39,074 bases of DNA from UBA4655 sp964585575. Its GTDB lineage: Bacteria > Planctomycetota > Planctomycetia > Pirellulales > UBA1268. Positions within the stretch are counted from its first letter, which is position 1, and every line of letters starts with the position of its first letter. Under the pieces are notes generated by a model, which worked only from the letters and a program-made list of their open reading frames with translations, did no database searches and was not told the DNA's origin. Positions 15,215 to 29,926 of this stretch are shown here, piece by piece. A program made the position numbers and the translations under genes. The stretch is taken from positions 1 through 39,074 of the forward strand of contig CAZPEM010000009.1 in the NCBI GenBank assembly GCA_964585575.1, in the 5' to 3' direction.

Positions 15215-16291
15215 TCACTTGTCGCCGGCGGCCGCGCCGCGGCGGAGCTTCAGGAGGATGGCGGCGGCCGACGAACGAACCTCCGCCACGGAATCCTTCG
15301 TGAGTGATTCGACAAGCCGCTCGATGCGGTCGGGAACGTCCTTGGCTCCTGCGTCCACGAGAAACGCGACACCCCGCAGGGCGTTGACGACCACCATCGC
15401 CCGCTTGTACCGCTTCGACTGCAGGGCCGCGGCGGCTTCTTGGCTCTGCGGCCCCTCGGGGGCTGGCTCCTCCGGCAGCGAGAGCATCTCTTCGAGCGGC
15501 TCGAACGCCTCCTCGCGGCCGAGCCTCGCGAGCGCCGTCGTGGCGTTGAAGCGGATGTCTGACGATTTTGCGTCGCTCTCCCCCGAGGCGACGAGCGACC
15601 GCAGCCGCTCCACCGCCGGCTCGCCGCCGATCACGCCGAGCGCGAAGGCGGCGCTGCTCCGCACGGCGGGATCCTGGGACCGGCTCGCCGCGATCGCGGC
15701 GTCACGGATTTGAGTCGAAAGCTCGTCGTCGGCTGGCGCCGCGCCTGCGCGGAGGTTCGAGGCGAGCAGGGCGAGCCCCTCCACGGCGGCCCTGACCACC
15801 TGCGGGTCGCCATCCCCCGACGCGAGCCGCACGAGCGGCGGCGCGGCCGCGGGCGTCGTGAATTCGCCGAGGGCCCGGCAGAGATAGATGCGGAGCGTCT
15901 GCGACTGCTCTCCCGTGCGGCCCGACTTCACCTCGTCTTCAAGCACCTGGCCGAGATCCCGCGCGAGCGACTCATCCGCCTTGAGCGATGCGCCGCCCGG
16001 GCCCCGCAGGTCGTTGGCGAGATTGAGCGCGGCCTGCCAGCGGCCTTCGTTGTCGCGCCGCAGCGTCCGCACGAGCGCCTGTGGATCGTTGCCGAGGTGC
16101 GCGATCCAGTGAAACGCGAGCCAGACCGAGACGATGATCGCGACGATCACCGCGGGCACGAGAAACAGTTGCACGAGGAATCCGGCGCTCGGCGGCTCGA
16201 CCGGCGGCAGGAAGTCGTCGGCCCGGGCAGCCTCCCGGCCTGGGCCGCGATGGGGTATCGTGTCGGGAGCGGGCGCCGGATCGTTGGGCAT
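15215..16291 (-). CDS. Membrane-anchored HEAT-repeat protein
   Basis: The 358-aa protein begins with a proline-rich cytoplasmic tail, then a single transmembrane helix at about 38-64 (FLVQLFLVPAVIVAIIVSVW). The rest consists of helical HEAT-like repeats, for example DPQVVRAAVEGLALLA, DPAVRSSAAFALGVIGGEPA and SVAEVRSSAAAILLKLRRG. Such repeats bind proteins, and no catalytic motif is seen. The start at 16291 was chosen because residues further upstream in the open frame are antisense to the lipoate ligase gene. It is divergent from that gene with a 61-nt gap holding both promoters. The function is not known. Confidence 0.85.
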   Translation of the reverse strand: MPNDPAPAPDTIPHRGPGREAARADDFLPPVEPPSAGFLVQLFLVPAVIVAIIVSVWLAFHWIAHLGNDPQALVRTLRRDNEGRWQAALNLANDLRGPGGASLKADESLARDLGQVLEDEVKSGRTGEQSQTLRIYLCRALGEFTTPAAAPPLVRLASGDGDPQVVRAAVEGLALLASNLRAGAAPADDELSTQIRDAAIAASRSQDPAVRSSAAFALGVIGGEPAVERLRSLVASGESDAKSSDIRFNATTALARLGREEAFEPLEEMLSLPEEPAPEGPQSQEAAAALQSKRYKRAMVVVNALRGVAFLVDAGAKDVPDRIERLVESLTKDSVAEVRSSAAAILLKLRRGAAAGDK

Positions 16292-16352
16292 GCCGAAAAT
16301 GGTGTGTGCTCGGGCCGGGGAAACCGCATGAAGTGTAGAGCGACGGCCCGCC

Positions 16353-17159
16353 ATGTCCATGCCACGACCGCTGCCCGATCCCTCGACCGCGACCTCGGTC
16401 TGGATCGAGACGGAGCCGGCGGGAGTGGAGGAGAATCTCGCCCTCGACGAGGCCATCCTCGACGAACTCCACGGGGAATCGCCGGAGGAGTCGTCCGCGG
16501 CGGCCGCGCCGGGCGAATCCGGCCGGGCCCCGGCCGCCTCGCGGTGCGTGCGGCTTTGGACGCCCCGCGAGACGGTCGTCGTCGTCGGGTCGAGCAGCCG
16601 CCTCGACGAGGAGGTCGATCGTGCCGCCTGCCGGAGGCTCGGGGCGAGGATCGTGAGGCGGCCGAGCGGCGGCGCCACGATCGTCCTCGGGCCCGGCTGC
16701 GTCGTCTACTCGGTGATCGAGAGGCTCTCGGCCGACATGCCCTCGATCGACCGGCTCCACGAGCGGTTCCTCGAGCCCCTCTGCGCGGCCTTCGGGCGGC
16801 GAGGTGTTGCCGCGGTGCGGCGAGGCACGAGCGACCTCGTCGTCGGAGACAGGAAGTTCTCCGGCAACTCGCTTCGCGTGAAGAAGCGGGCGGTGCTCTA
16901 CCACGGGACTTTTCTGGACGCCTTCGACCTCTCGCTCATCGACTCCCTCCTGCCCCATCCGCCGCGCGAGCCCGACTACCGCGGCTCCCGCCCCCACCGC
17001 GACTTCCTCACCAACGTCGGACTCGGCCCGGGGAACATCCGTGAGGCCGTGCGGGAGGCTTTCGGCGCCGCGGGCGTTTCCCGCTGGTTTCCGCAGGCTC
17101 GCGTCGAGTCACTGCTAGCAAGCCGCTACCGACGGGCCGACTGGACGGAGCGACTCTAG
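16353..17159 (+). CDS. Lipoate-protein ligase A family protein
   Basis: The 268-aa protein has the BPL/LplA/LipB catalytic fold. The lipoyl-AMP binding loop is RRPSGGATIVLGPG (about 102-115), followed by the conserved lysine region GDRKFSGNSLRVKKRAVLYH with Lys168 as the expected catalytic lysine. The family transfers lipoate or octanoate to the E2 and H proteins of 2-oxoacid dehydrogenase and glycine cleavage complexes. The C-terminal accessory domain of E. coli LplA seems absent, so it could also be an octanoyltransferase (LipM-like); sequence alone does not settle that. An Ala/Ser/Glu-rich insertion at about 42-62 is unusual. ATG at 16353 or 16359. Confidence 0.88.
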   Translation: MSMPRPLPDPSTATSVWIETEPAGVEENLALDEAILDELHGESPEESSAAAAPGESGRAPAASRCVRLWTPRETVVVVGSSSRLDEEVDRAACRRLGARIVRRPSGGATIVLGPGCVVYSVIERLSADMPSIDRLHERFLEPLCAAFGRRGVAAVRRGTSDLVVGDRKFSGNSLRVKKRAVLYHGTFLDAFDLSLIDSLLPHPPREPDYRGSRPHRDFLTNVGLGPGNIREAVREAFGAAGVSRWFPQARVESLLASRYRRADWTERL

Positions 17160-17372
17160 GGGCGGGGCAAGCCTGATAAACCTGTCACGGCATGCCGGAT
17201 GGGGAGTCTTCGTGCAATCGGGTCATTGCTGGGAAGCCGGCGGGCCGATGACCTCAAAGGCTGAGGATCGGTGCGACAAAGCAGCCTTCCGTCGGAAGCC
17301 AAGCCGTCGTAAGGTTCCGCCCCGATCGACAAGACGTCGGTTCGTCAGTCCGCAACAGGAGGTTGCCCTTCC

Positions 17373-17642
17373 ATGCGATTGCACATGCATGCCGCCGACG
17401 TGCGGCACCTCGTGAGCCGGTATTTTCTCGAGCTCGGTCTCGAACCTGACGAGGTCTCCGACCTCCAGGAAAACATCCGGATCGACCGCGGCCAGTGCGT
17501 GGCGCGGTGCTACCGGGTGGCCGAGATGTTCGCGATGTGGCTGATCGACTGCGGCGTGCTGCAGTTCTACGACGCCGACGGCGAGATGCTGCACACGATC
17601 AATCTCTTCACGGAACTGCAGCCGCAGCGGGCGGCGGCCTGA
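17373..17642 (+). CDS. Small conserved-looking protein of unknown function (89 aa)
   Basis: I do not recognise a named family. The protein is mixed polar/hydrophobic with a predicted helical segment RHLVSRYFLELGLEPDEV, a central RVAEMFAMWLIDCGVLQFYD and two or three cysteines. It has no signal peptide. The start is well supported by AGGAGG upstream of the ATG. A 213-nt leader precedes it, with a hairpin CTTCC/GGAAG near 17284-17296. It is 100 nt upstream of the glycosyltransferase-like gene on the same strand. Confidence 0.75.
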   Translation: MRLHMHAADVRHLVSRYFLELGLEPDEVSDLQENIRIDRGQCVARCYRVAEMFAMWLIDCGVLQFYDADGEMLHTINLFTELQPQRAAA

Positions 17643-17742
17643 TCCCGGGGGCGGCCGACGAACGGCCGTCGCTTTCGGGGCGTGGAGAAGTGTGTCCGGT
17701 TCGAGGGTCCGAGCGGGGGGAGGCTGCGCGGGCGGCGGAACG

Positions 17743-18816
17743 ATGAAGGTGTCACGAGCGCCGTCGCGTGGTGTGGTGGGCGGTCCGAGCTTCGGCGTCG
17801 GGCTCGAGAAGCGGTGTCGCCCGCGGTCGGGGCTGTCGATCGTGATCCCCGTCACGAGCCGACTGGGCCGCGACGTGATCCAGTCGTTCGAGGAGACGCT
17901 CGTGAGCGTCCTCGAGAATCGCCCCGACGACACCGAGGTGATCGTCGTGCTCGGCTGTGAATACTCCGATCCGTGGAACATCCGCGACGAGGTCGAGTTC
18001 GTGAGGGCGCCCGAGGGCTCGAGCCTCGTCGCGTGCGTCAACATCGGACTCGGGGCCTGCTCCGGCGAGGTCGTGCATGTGCTCGCTCCCGGCTGGCGTG
18101 CCACTCCCGACTGGGCCGATGCCGCGGTCGAGCGGTTCGAATCGCCGAAGGTCGGTGCGGTCGTGCCCGTGATCGTTTCGGAGAAGGATCGCAGCCGCGT
18201 GATCTCCCAGGGGATCGCCTACCGTTCCGGCGGTCAGCGGGTGGTCGTGAAGCCGCCACGGGTTCGCGCGGGCGAGGCCGGCGTCCGGCCGGCCTGGGCA
18301 CCGCCGCTGCAGGCGGGGTTCTGGCGGGCCGAGGTGCTCGAGCTCGACGGACACGGATTCGCGGCCACCTGCGGCGATAGCCACGCCGACTGCGATCTCG
18401 CCGTCGCCGCGAGGATCGCGGGCTATGAGACGGTCGTCGAACCAAAAAGCTCCGTGGTCGAGTCGTTGCGGAAGGTGCCGGCCGTGAGCGGCTTCCGGGC
18501 CGGGCTGCATGCCGAGCGGCTCTTCTGGCGGGCGGCGGCGGGCCGGCCGACGGTGCTGCCGCTCGTGTCGCATATCTTCGAGATCGTGCGACACGCGGTC
18601 GCGCGGGCGCCGTTCGGCACGCTCCCGATGTTCGCCGGTCGGGCCGTCGCGCTCCTCCAGTTCGGCTCCTACCTCGCGAGATACCGTCGACTCAAGGCGA
18701 TCGCCGCGTCCGCGGCCGGCGAATCCGGGGAGCGGATTCTCCGCTTGGACGGCGGGAACCAGCTGCTTCGCGGGCCGTCGCAGAAACGCCGCGAGCCGCT
18801 CCGACGGTCGGCGTGA
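17743..18816 (+). CDS. Family 2 glycosyltransferase-like protein
   Basis: The 357-aa protein shows the GT-A/GT2 opening LSIVIPVTSRLGRDVI near residue 31, followed by the nucleotide-binding pattern ETLVSVLENRPDDTEVIVVL and a later NIGLGACSGEVVHVLAPGWR. A clean DxD metal motif is not visible; the expected place reads HVLAPGWR, so activity is uncertain. The C-terminal third has helices and no membrane span. The ATG at 17743 was chosen; a GTG at 17692 extends it by a Gly/Arg-rich stretch that looks non-coding. It may add sugar to surface polysaccharide, but no other polysaccharide genes are nearby. Confidence 0.75.
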   Translation: MKVSRAPSRGVVGGPSFGVGLEKRCRPRSGLSIVIPVTSRLGRDVIQSFEETLVSVLENRPDDTEVIVVLGCEYSDPWNIRDEVEFVRAPEGSSLVACVNIGLGACSGEVVHVLAPGWRATPDWADAAVERFESPKVGAVVPVIVSEKDRSRVISQGIAYRSGGQRVVVKPPRVRAGEAGVRPAWAPPLQAGFWRAEVLELDGHGFAATCGDSHADCDLAVAARIAGYETVVEPKSSVVESLRKVPAVSGFRAGLHAERLFWRAAAGRPTVLPLVSHIFEIVRHAVARAPFGTLPMFAGRAVALLQFGSYLARYRRLKAIAASAAGESGERILRLDGGNQLLRGPSQKRREPLRRSA

Positions 18817-18875
18817 GGCGGGAGTCGCGATGGCCGCTATCGAACGTGCGGCTGGGATGCTACGCTTCAGACTCC

Positions 18876-18949
18876 GCTCCCGTAGCTCAATTGGATAGAG
18901 CGTCGGCCTCCGGAGCCGAAGGTTACAGGTTCGAGCCCTGTCGGGAGTA
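18876..18949 (+). tRNA. tRNA-Arg (anticodon CCG)
   Basis: A complete 74-nt cloverleaf is visible: acceptor GCTCCCG/CGGGAGT with a terminal G-T pair, D-arm with GTAGCTCAATTGGATAGAGC, anticodon stem TCGGC/GCCGA around CTCCGGA (anticodon CCG), and T-arm with GGTTCGAGCC. The discriminator is A. The CCA end is not encoded. Its 3' part overlaps the end of the deacetylase gene on the opposite strand. Confidence 0.96.
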
Positions 18950-19864
18950 TTTGCCGCCTGCCGACCAGAGCGAGCGGGCCGCCTCGAGCATCGTGGCGGC
19001 GTGGATCTCGGCGATGGCGTCGAGGTCGCTGGCGTAGCCGCCGCCGCAGACGATTGCCACGGGCGTGCCGGCCCGCCTCGCCGCGTCGAACACAATCCGG
19101 TCGCGTTCGAGCAGGCCCGCCTTCGAGACGCGGAGCCGGCCGAGCCGGTCCCCTTCGAAGGGATCGGCGCCGCCGATGTAGAGCACAAGATCCGGCTGCG
19201 ACCGGGCGAACGACTCCTGCACGCCGCGATCGACCGCGTCGAGGTAGGCCCCGTCGGCCGTGCCGTCGGGCAGCGGCAGGTCGAGTGAGCTCGGGTGCTT
19301 GCGGAGCGGAAAGTTCTTCTCGCCGTGGATCGACATCGTGAAGACGGTTTCGTCGCCGGCGAAGATCTCCGCCGTTCCGTTTCCCTGGTGGACGTCGCAG
19401 TCGAGGATGAGCACGCGGCGCACACAGCCTGAAGCTTGCATCGCGCGGGCCGCGACGGCCGTGTCGTTGAACACGCAGTAGCCCTCGCCGAAGTCACGGC
19501 CGGCATGATGCGTGCCGCCGGCGAGGCTCGCGGCCACGCCCTCCTCCAGGGCTGCGGCGGCCGCATCGACCGCGGCCCCCGTGCTCCTGCGGGAGCGTTC
19601 CACGAGTTCCTCGCTCCACGGAAACCCGATCCGACGGATCTCGTCGCGGGAGAGCGTGCCGCTGACGACGCGACGGACGTACTCGGCGTCGTGCACCCGC
19701 AGGAGTTCCTCGTCGGTCGCCGCGTGCGGCAGATGAAACGTCAGCGGCGCCCCAGCCGCGGCGGCCGCCTCGAGCCGCTCACGCAGCCGGCGATACTTCC
19801 CCGCGGGAAAGCTGTGCCCCTCGGGCAGCGGCAGTTCGAAGCTGTCGGAGGGATAGAGACGCAT
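18923..19864 (-). CDS. Histone deacetylase/AcuC family zinc hydrolase
   Basis: The 313-aa protein is a zinc-dependent deacetylase of the HDAC/AcuC/AphA superfamily. The active-site pair is His119-His120 in GGTHHAGRDFGEGYCVFND. Zinc ligands are Asp157 and His159 in LDCDVHQGNG and Asp234 in YIGGADPFEGD. The glycine-rich GGGY follows near 275. AcuC removes acetyl groups from acetyl-CoA synthetase, and the position 26 nt after an acetate-type symporter supports that role, but related enzymes act on polyamines or other acylated amines. The start is ATG at 19864. The gene ends within tRNA-Arg on the other strand: the last residues (RQGSNL) and stop codon are antisense to the tRNA T-arm region. Confidence 0.9.
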   Translation of the reverse strand: MRLYPSDSFELPLPEGHSFPAGKYRRLRERLEAAAAAGAPLTFHLPHAATDEELLRVHDAEYVRRVVSGTLSRDEIRRIGFPWSEELVERSRRSTGAAVDAAAAALEEGVAASLAGGTHHAGRDFGEGYCVFNDTAVAARAMQASGCVRRVLILDCDVHQGNGTAEIFAGDETVFTMSIHGEKNFPLRKHPSSLDLPLPDGTADGAYLDAVDRGVQESFARSQPDLVLYIGGADPFEGDRLGRLRVSKAGLLERDRIVFDAARRAGTPVAIVCGGGYASDLDAIAEIHAATMLEAARSLWSAGGKYSRQGSNL

Positions 19865-19890
19865 CGGCAAGCGGCCCCGGAGACGGATCG

Positions 19891-21627
19891 CTACCGCGAC
19901 CCGCGTCCGTTCGTGAAGAGCGAGACGACGACGAGCACGACGAATCCGAGCGGGATCGTGACGATCCCAGGCTGGCTGAAGGGCACGATCGACGCCTCGC
20001 GGGAGAGGCCGTAGACCTTCTCGAACGTGTCGGCCGAAAGCAGGATCCACGCCAGCGACGAGACCATGCCGACGGTCACCGCGGCGATGATCCCCTGCTT
20101 CGTCGTCCGGGGCCAGAAGAGGAGCATCACGAGGGCGGGCAGGTTGGCGCTCGCGGCGATGTTGAAGGCCCAGCCGACGAGGAAGCTCACGTTGAAGCTC
20201 TTGAAGAGGATCCCGAGGACGATCGCGATCCCGCCGAGCCCCACGGCCGCGCACTTGCCGCACCGCACCTTCTCATGGTCGGTCATCCGCACGCCGAAGA
20301 CGTTCTCGGCGAGGTCGTGGGCCACGGCGCCGCTGCCGGCCATGATGAGGCCGCTCACCGTGCCGAGCACGGTCGTGAAGGCGATCGCCGAGATCACGGC
20401 GAAGAGCGTCTCGCTGAAGGTCCGCGCGAGCAGGGGCGCGGCCATGTTCGAGTCGGTGGGGTCGAGCGAGCCGCTGGTCATCGCGCCCAAGCCCAGGTAG
20501 AGCGTGAGCACGTAGAAGCCGCCGATCGCCGCGATCCCCACGACCGTGCTCTTCCTCGCGGCGGCGGCATCCTTCACGGTGTAGTAGCGGATGAGGATGT
20601 GGGGCAGCGACGCGGTGCCGCAGAAGAGGGCGAGCATGAGGCTCGCGAAGTCGAGCCGGTCGGCGAGCCTACCGGTCGTGAGCCCCTTGAAGGAGCCGCC
20701 GGGCTTGAGCAGGTCGGCCCCCTTCCGCTCCACCGGCGAGTAGGTCGTGTGCACCCCGTCGGCGTCGGATCGCTTCGTGGCCGACCAGGTGACGACGGTG
20801 GAGTCCTCGAGCGTCGAGAGGAACTCGAGCGGCGAGAGCGGCCCGGTCGAGGTGCCGTTGAACCGCTCCGGCAGCTTCACGACCGTGCCGACCGGCCGCA
20901 GGTCGTTTTCCCGCGACTGTGGCCGGCCGTTCACGAGCACGCTGCCGTCGGGGCGGACCGTGCGGACCTGCGGCGTGAGGTCGTCGCCGCCGGGCCGGCC
21001 GCCGTGGAGGGCGAACCCGCGGGTGAGGATGAGCGCGGTGAGCAGCCCGCAGAAGAGCACGAGGAGCGATCCCTTGATGAACTGCACCCAGGTCGTCGAG
21101 ACCATGCCGGCGGTGACGACGATGAGCGTCACGACCACGCCCACGATGATCACTCCTGCCGCGTGCGGCAGGCCCAACAGCGGCGTGATGAGCGACCCCG
21201 CGCCGACCATCTGCGGGATCAAGTAGAAGACGCTCACGACGAGCGTGGAGATCGCGACGGCGAGCTTGATGCCGCGGCTGTTGAACCGGGCGTCGAGGGC
21301 GTCGGCGAACGTGAACCGGCCGAGCGCCTTGATCGGCTCGGCGATCACGAAGAGGGCGACGATCCAGCCGGCGAGGAACCCGATGGAATAGAGGAAGCCG
21401 TCGTAGCCGGCCGTGGCGATCATGCCGCAGATGCCGAGGAACGACGCGGCGGAGAGGTAGTCGCCCGCGAAGGCGACGCCGTTGACGAACCAGTGCACCT
21501 CGCCGTGGGCCGCGTAGTAGGCCTGCGCCGACTGCTTCTTGCGGCCGAGCCAGAAGGAGAGCCCGACGACGCCGAGCACGAAGGCCGAGAAGATCGCGAT
21601 CGCGGCGGCGCTGGTCTCGTGGAGCAT
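19891..21627 (-). CDS. actP: Sodium:solute symporter family protein, acetate permease (ActP)-like
   Basis: The 578-aa protein is an SSS-family Na+/solute symporter with about 13 hydrophobic segments. It matches the ActP branch in the N-terminal FWLGRKKQSAQAYYAAHGEV and GDYLSAASFLGICGMIATAG, and in FTFADALDARF. A DUF485 gene lies directly upstream, which is the typical partner of ActP. A large hydrophilic insertion of roughly 110 residues (about 210-320, including VRTVRPDGSVLVNGRPQSRE) is placed between membrane segments and is longer than I expect from E. coli ActP. Substrate is probably acetate or another short monocarboxylate, inferred from family and neighbours. Confidence 0.88.
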   Translation of the reverse strand: MLHETSAAAIAIFSAFVLGVVGLSFWLGRKKQSAQAYYAAHGEVHWFVNGVAFAGDYLSAASFLGICGMIATAGYDGFLYSIGFLAGWIVALFVIAEPIKALGRFTFADALDARFNSRGIKLAVAISTLVVSVFYLIPQMVGAGSLITPLLGLPHAAGVIIVGVVVTLIVVTAGMVSTTWVQFIKGSLLVLFCGLLTALILTRGFALHGGRPGGDDLTPQVRTVRPDGSVLVNGRPQSRENDLRPVGTVVKLPERFNGTSTGPLSPLEFLSTLEDSTVVTWSATKRSDADGVHTTYSPVERKGADLLKPGGSFKGLTTGRLADRLDFASLMLALFCGTASLPHILIRYYTVKDAAAARKSTVVGIAAIGGFYVLTLYLGLGAMTSGSLDPTDSNMAAPLLARTFSETLFAVISAIAFTTVLGTVSGLIMAGSGAVAHDLAENVFGVRMTDHEKVRCGKCAAVGLGGIAIVLGILFKSFNVSFLVGWAFNIAASANLPALVMLLFWPRTTKQGIIAAVTVGMVSSLAWILLSADTFEKVYGLSREASIVPFSQPGIVTIPLGFVVLVVVSLFTNGRGSR

Positions 21628-21648
21628 GTCGGCGTTCCTGCCGGGTTC

Positions 21649-21921
21649 CTAGCGGGAGGATCGGCGGTCGGCCCACCGGCACGCGGCCATGTAGATCGCC
21701 GCGAGGACGAGCGCCGCGACGATGAGCCCGAGGCCGTACGCGATCGCGAGGTTTACGCCGCCGAAGGGCCGCCAGGAGAGCCACTCCGGCCGCACGAGCA
21801 CCAGGCCGATGAAGCCCGCGTAGAGCACGACGTAGAGGAAGAAGAGTGTCAGGCCCGCGCGGGCCCGACGAACCGCGGCGGGATCATCGTGATGGGATGG
21901 TGGGTTCACGGGCGACAGCAT
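21649..21921 (-). CDS. DUF485 membrane protein
   Basis: The 90-aa protein has two membrane helices (LTLFFLYVVLYAGFIGLVLV and GVNLAIAYGLGLIVAALVL) with a short charged start and an Arg-rich end. It matches the DUF485/YjcH pattern, a small inner-membrane protein found next to actP in many bacteria and thought to assist it. The start at 21921 (MLSPVNPPSHHDD) was chosen because the longer open frame is antisense-like. It lies 21 nt before the symporter gene and 19 nt after the lipoprotein gene, so the four minus-strand genes appear to be one transcript. Confidence 0.88.
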   Translation of the reverse strand: MLSPVNPPSHHDDPAAVRRARAGLTLFFLYVVLYAGFIGLVLVRPEWLSWRPFGGVNLAIAYGLGLIVAALVLAAIYMAACRWADRRSSR

Positions 21922-21940
21922 ACCCGGTGGCCCGGCCCGC

Positions 21941-22558
21941 TCACCGGGGCAGCCCACAGCGTCCGTTGGCGCACCCGCCGCCCGGCCGGCGGCCGATGTC
22001 GGCCGGGAGGCCGTCGTCATCCTGCGGGCCGAGCACGACGTCGCCCCCGCCGCCGAACCGGAACACCTGTCCGCCGGACTGCGAGGCCGACGTGCGTTGG
22101 GCGACCGCGGAGTTGGATTCGACTTTTTCCCTGGCGATCCGCCAGCCCTCGGCCTCGCGGGTGAGGCCGACAAGCGAGACGACGTCGCAGGAATCATCCG
22201 AGAGCGTTGCCCGATATTTGACGGCCACCTCCGCCCGCTCCCCTTCCTCGCTCACGAGGTGGCTGTCGAGCAGTTCGAGGTCGATCGAGTGACGCACGAA
22301 CAGGATCGCGACCTTGCGGCGGATCCGCGGCCGCTGCTTCTTGGCGAAACACCCGATGAATCCCTCGAGATTCTCATCCGAGGCCGCCTGGGCCGCCGCC
22401 TTTAGGCAGTCCCTCGCCTCGATCTCGGTGGCGTTGTCCTGGGCCATCCGCAGCCGCTCGGCGGCGGGGCAGGCGACGACCACGAGGGTGACCGCGATCG
22501 TGGCGGCGGCGACGTGGCGGAACGAGCGCGTGGGTCGAGGGGTCACCAGCATCTTCAT
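21941..22558 (-). CDS. Putative lipoprotein of unknown function
   Basis: The 205-aa protein starts with a basic N-terminus and hydrophobic core ending in VVAC (about residue 30), which fits a lipobox, so it is probably a lipoprotein exported across the inner membrane. Residues about 45-150 form an alpha+beta region (LKAAAQAASDENLEGFIGCF, VAVKYRATLSDDSCDVVSL) reminiscent of NTF2/SnoaL-type folds. A Gly/Arg/Cys-rich tail follows. The start at 22558 was chosen for the signal peptide over the longer open frame. It is the first gene of the DUF485-symporter-deacetylase run. I cannot assign a function. Confidence 0.7.
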   Translation of the reverse strand: MKMLVTPRPTRSFRHVAAATIAVTLVVVACPAAERLRMAQDNATEIEARDCLKAAAQAASDENLEGFIGCFAKKQRPRIRRKVAILFVRHSIDLELLDSHLVSEEGERAEVAVKYRATLSDDSCDVVSLVGLTREAEGWRIAREKVESNSAVAQRTSASQSGGQVFRFGGGGDVVLGPQDDDGLPADIGRRPGGGCANGRCGLPR

Positions 22559-22735
22559 GGCCTCGGATTCGTTGTCACACACTGAATTCACCGACGCGTT
22601 ATTCACCGGCGCGTTTGCTTCGGGGTTGCCACGCCCCATAGACTACCCCGCTCTTGAGCTAGTTTACAGCCTGTCGGCGGGGAAACAGGACCGATCGATC
22701 CCGGCGGCAGATCGCAACGCGAAAGGCCCCTCTCG

Positions 22736-22879
22736 ATGACGACCTACAATGTGAAGATCCGTTTCAACGGGGTGATCTCCTACGTCACCGTCAACGCGAG
22801 TTCGGCCGGGCAGGCCAAGCAGCTCGTGCTCGCGCAGTACGGCGGGCAGGTCGACGTGCTCTCGGTGAGCCGGGGCTGA
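22736..22879 (+). CDS. Small 47-aa protein, unknown
   Basis: An ATG at 22736 opens a 48-codon frame (MTTYNVKIRFNGVISYVTVN... ending DVLSVSRG) with a beta-strand/helix/beta-strand look: NVKIRFNG, a helical SAGQAKQLVLAQYG and QVDVLSV. The codon pattern is strongly GC-biased at third positions as in neighbouring real genes. GAAAGG about 13 nt upstream could serve as a ribosome site. The frame is too ordered to be chance, but I know no family for it. It lies 127 nt before the large helicase-nuclease gene. Confidence 0.65.
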   Translation: MTTYNVKIRFNGVISYVTVNASSAGQAKQLVLAQYGGQVDVLSVSRG

Positions 22880-23005
22880 TCGCGCGAGGATTCGGCTTCG
22901 TTCGCGTGGCGACACCCCGTTGGTCCGTCCGGCCGTAGAATCCTGCTCCGCTGCGGCGGCATGACGGATGCCTACGGCCGACCGACGAGAGCATGGAGGC
23001 AGAAG

Positions 23006-29764
<6,759 letters not shown>

Positions 29765-29819
29765 CCCATCCCTATTTTCGGCGGTCGGCAAACTCGCAGT
29801 ACTCGCAGCCGTCGGCGGC
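29765..29819. repeat. Left copy of the 55-nt contig-end overlap
   Basis: These 55 nt are identical to 29920-29974 and end exactly where the N run begins. They duplicate the 3' end of the Cas4-like gene on the minus strand (its stop and last codons appear at 29772-29819). They are best read as the same genomic sequence assembled at the end of one contig and the start of the next. Confidence 0.9.
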
Positions 29820-29919
29820 NNNNNNNNNNNNNNNNNNNNNNNNNNNNNNNNNNNNNNNNNNNNNNNNNNNNNNNNNNNNNNNNNNNNNNNNNNNNNNNNN
29901 NNNNNNNNNNNNNNNNNNN
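29820..29919. other. Assembly gap of exactly 100 N
   Basis: The run is 100 unknown bases, the conventional length for a gap of unknown size. Because both flanks carry the same 55 nt, the true sequence is probably continuous with a single copy and no missing bases. Confidence 0.97.
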
Positions 29920-29926
29920 CCCATCC

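Noticed and set aside
20275..22164. Plus-strand 629-aa open frame
   Set aside because: Antisense shadow of the symporter, DUF485 and lipoprotein genes, with Glu/Arg/His-rich low-quality composition.
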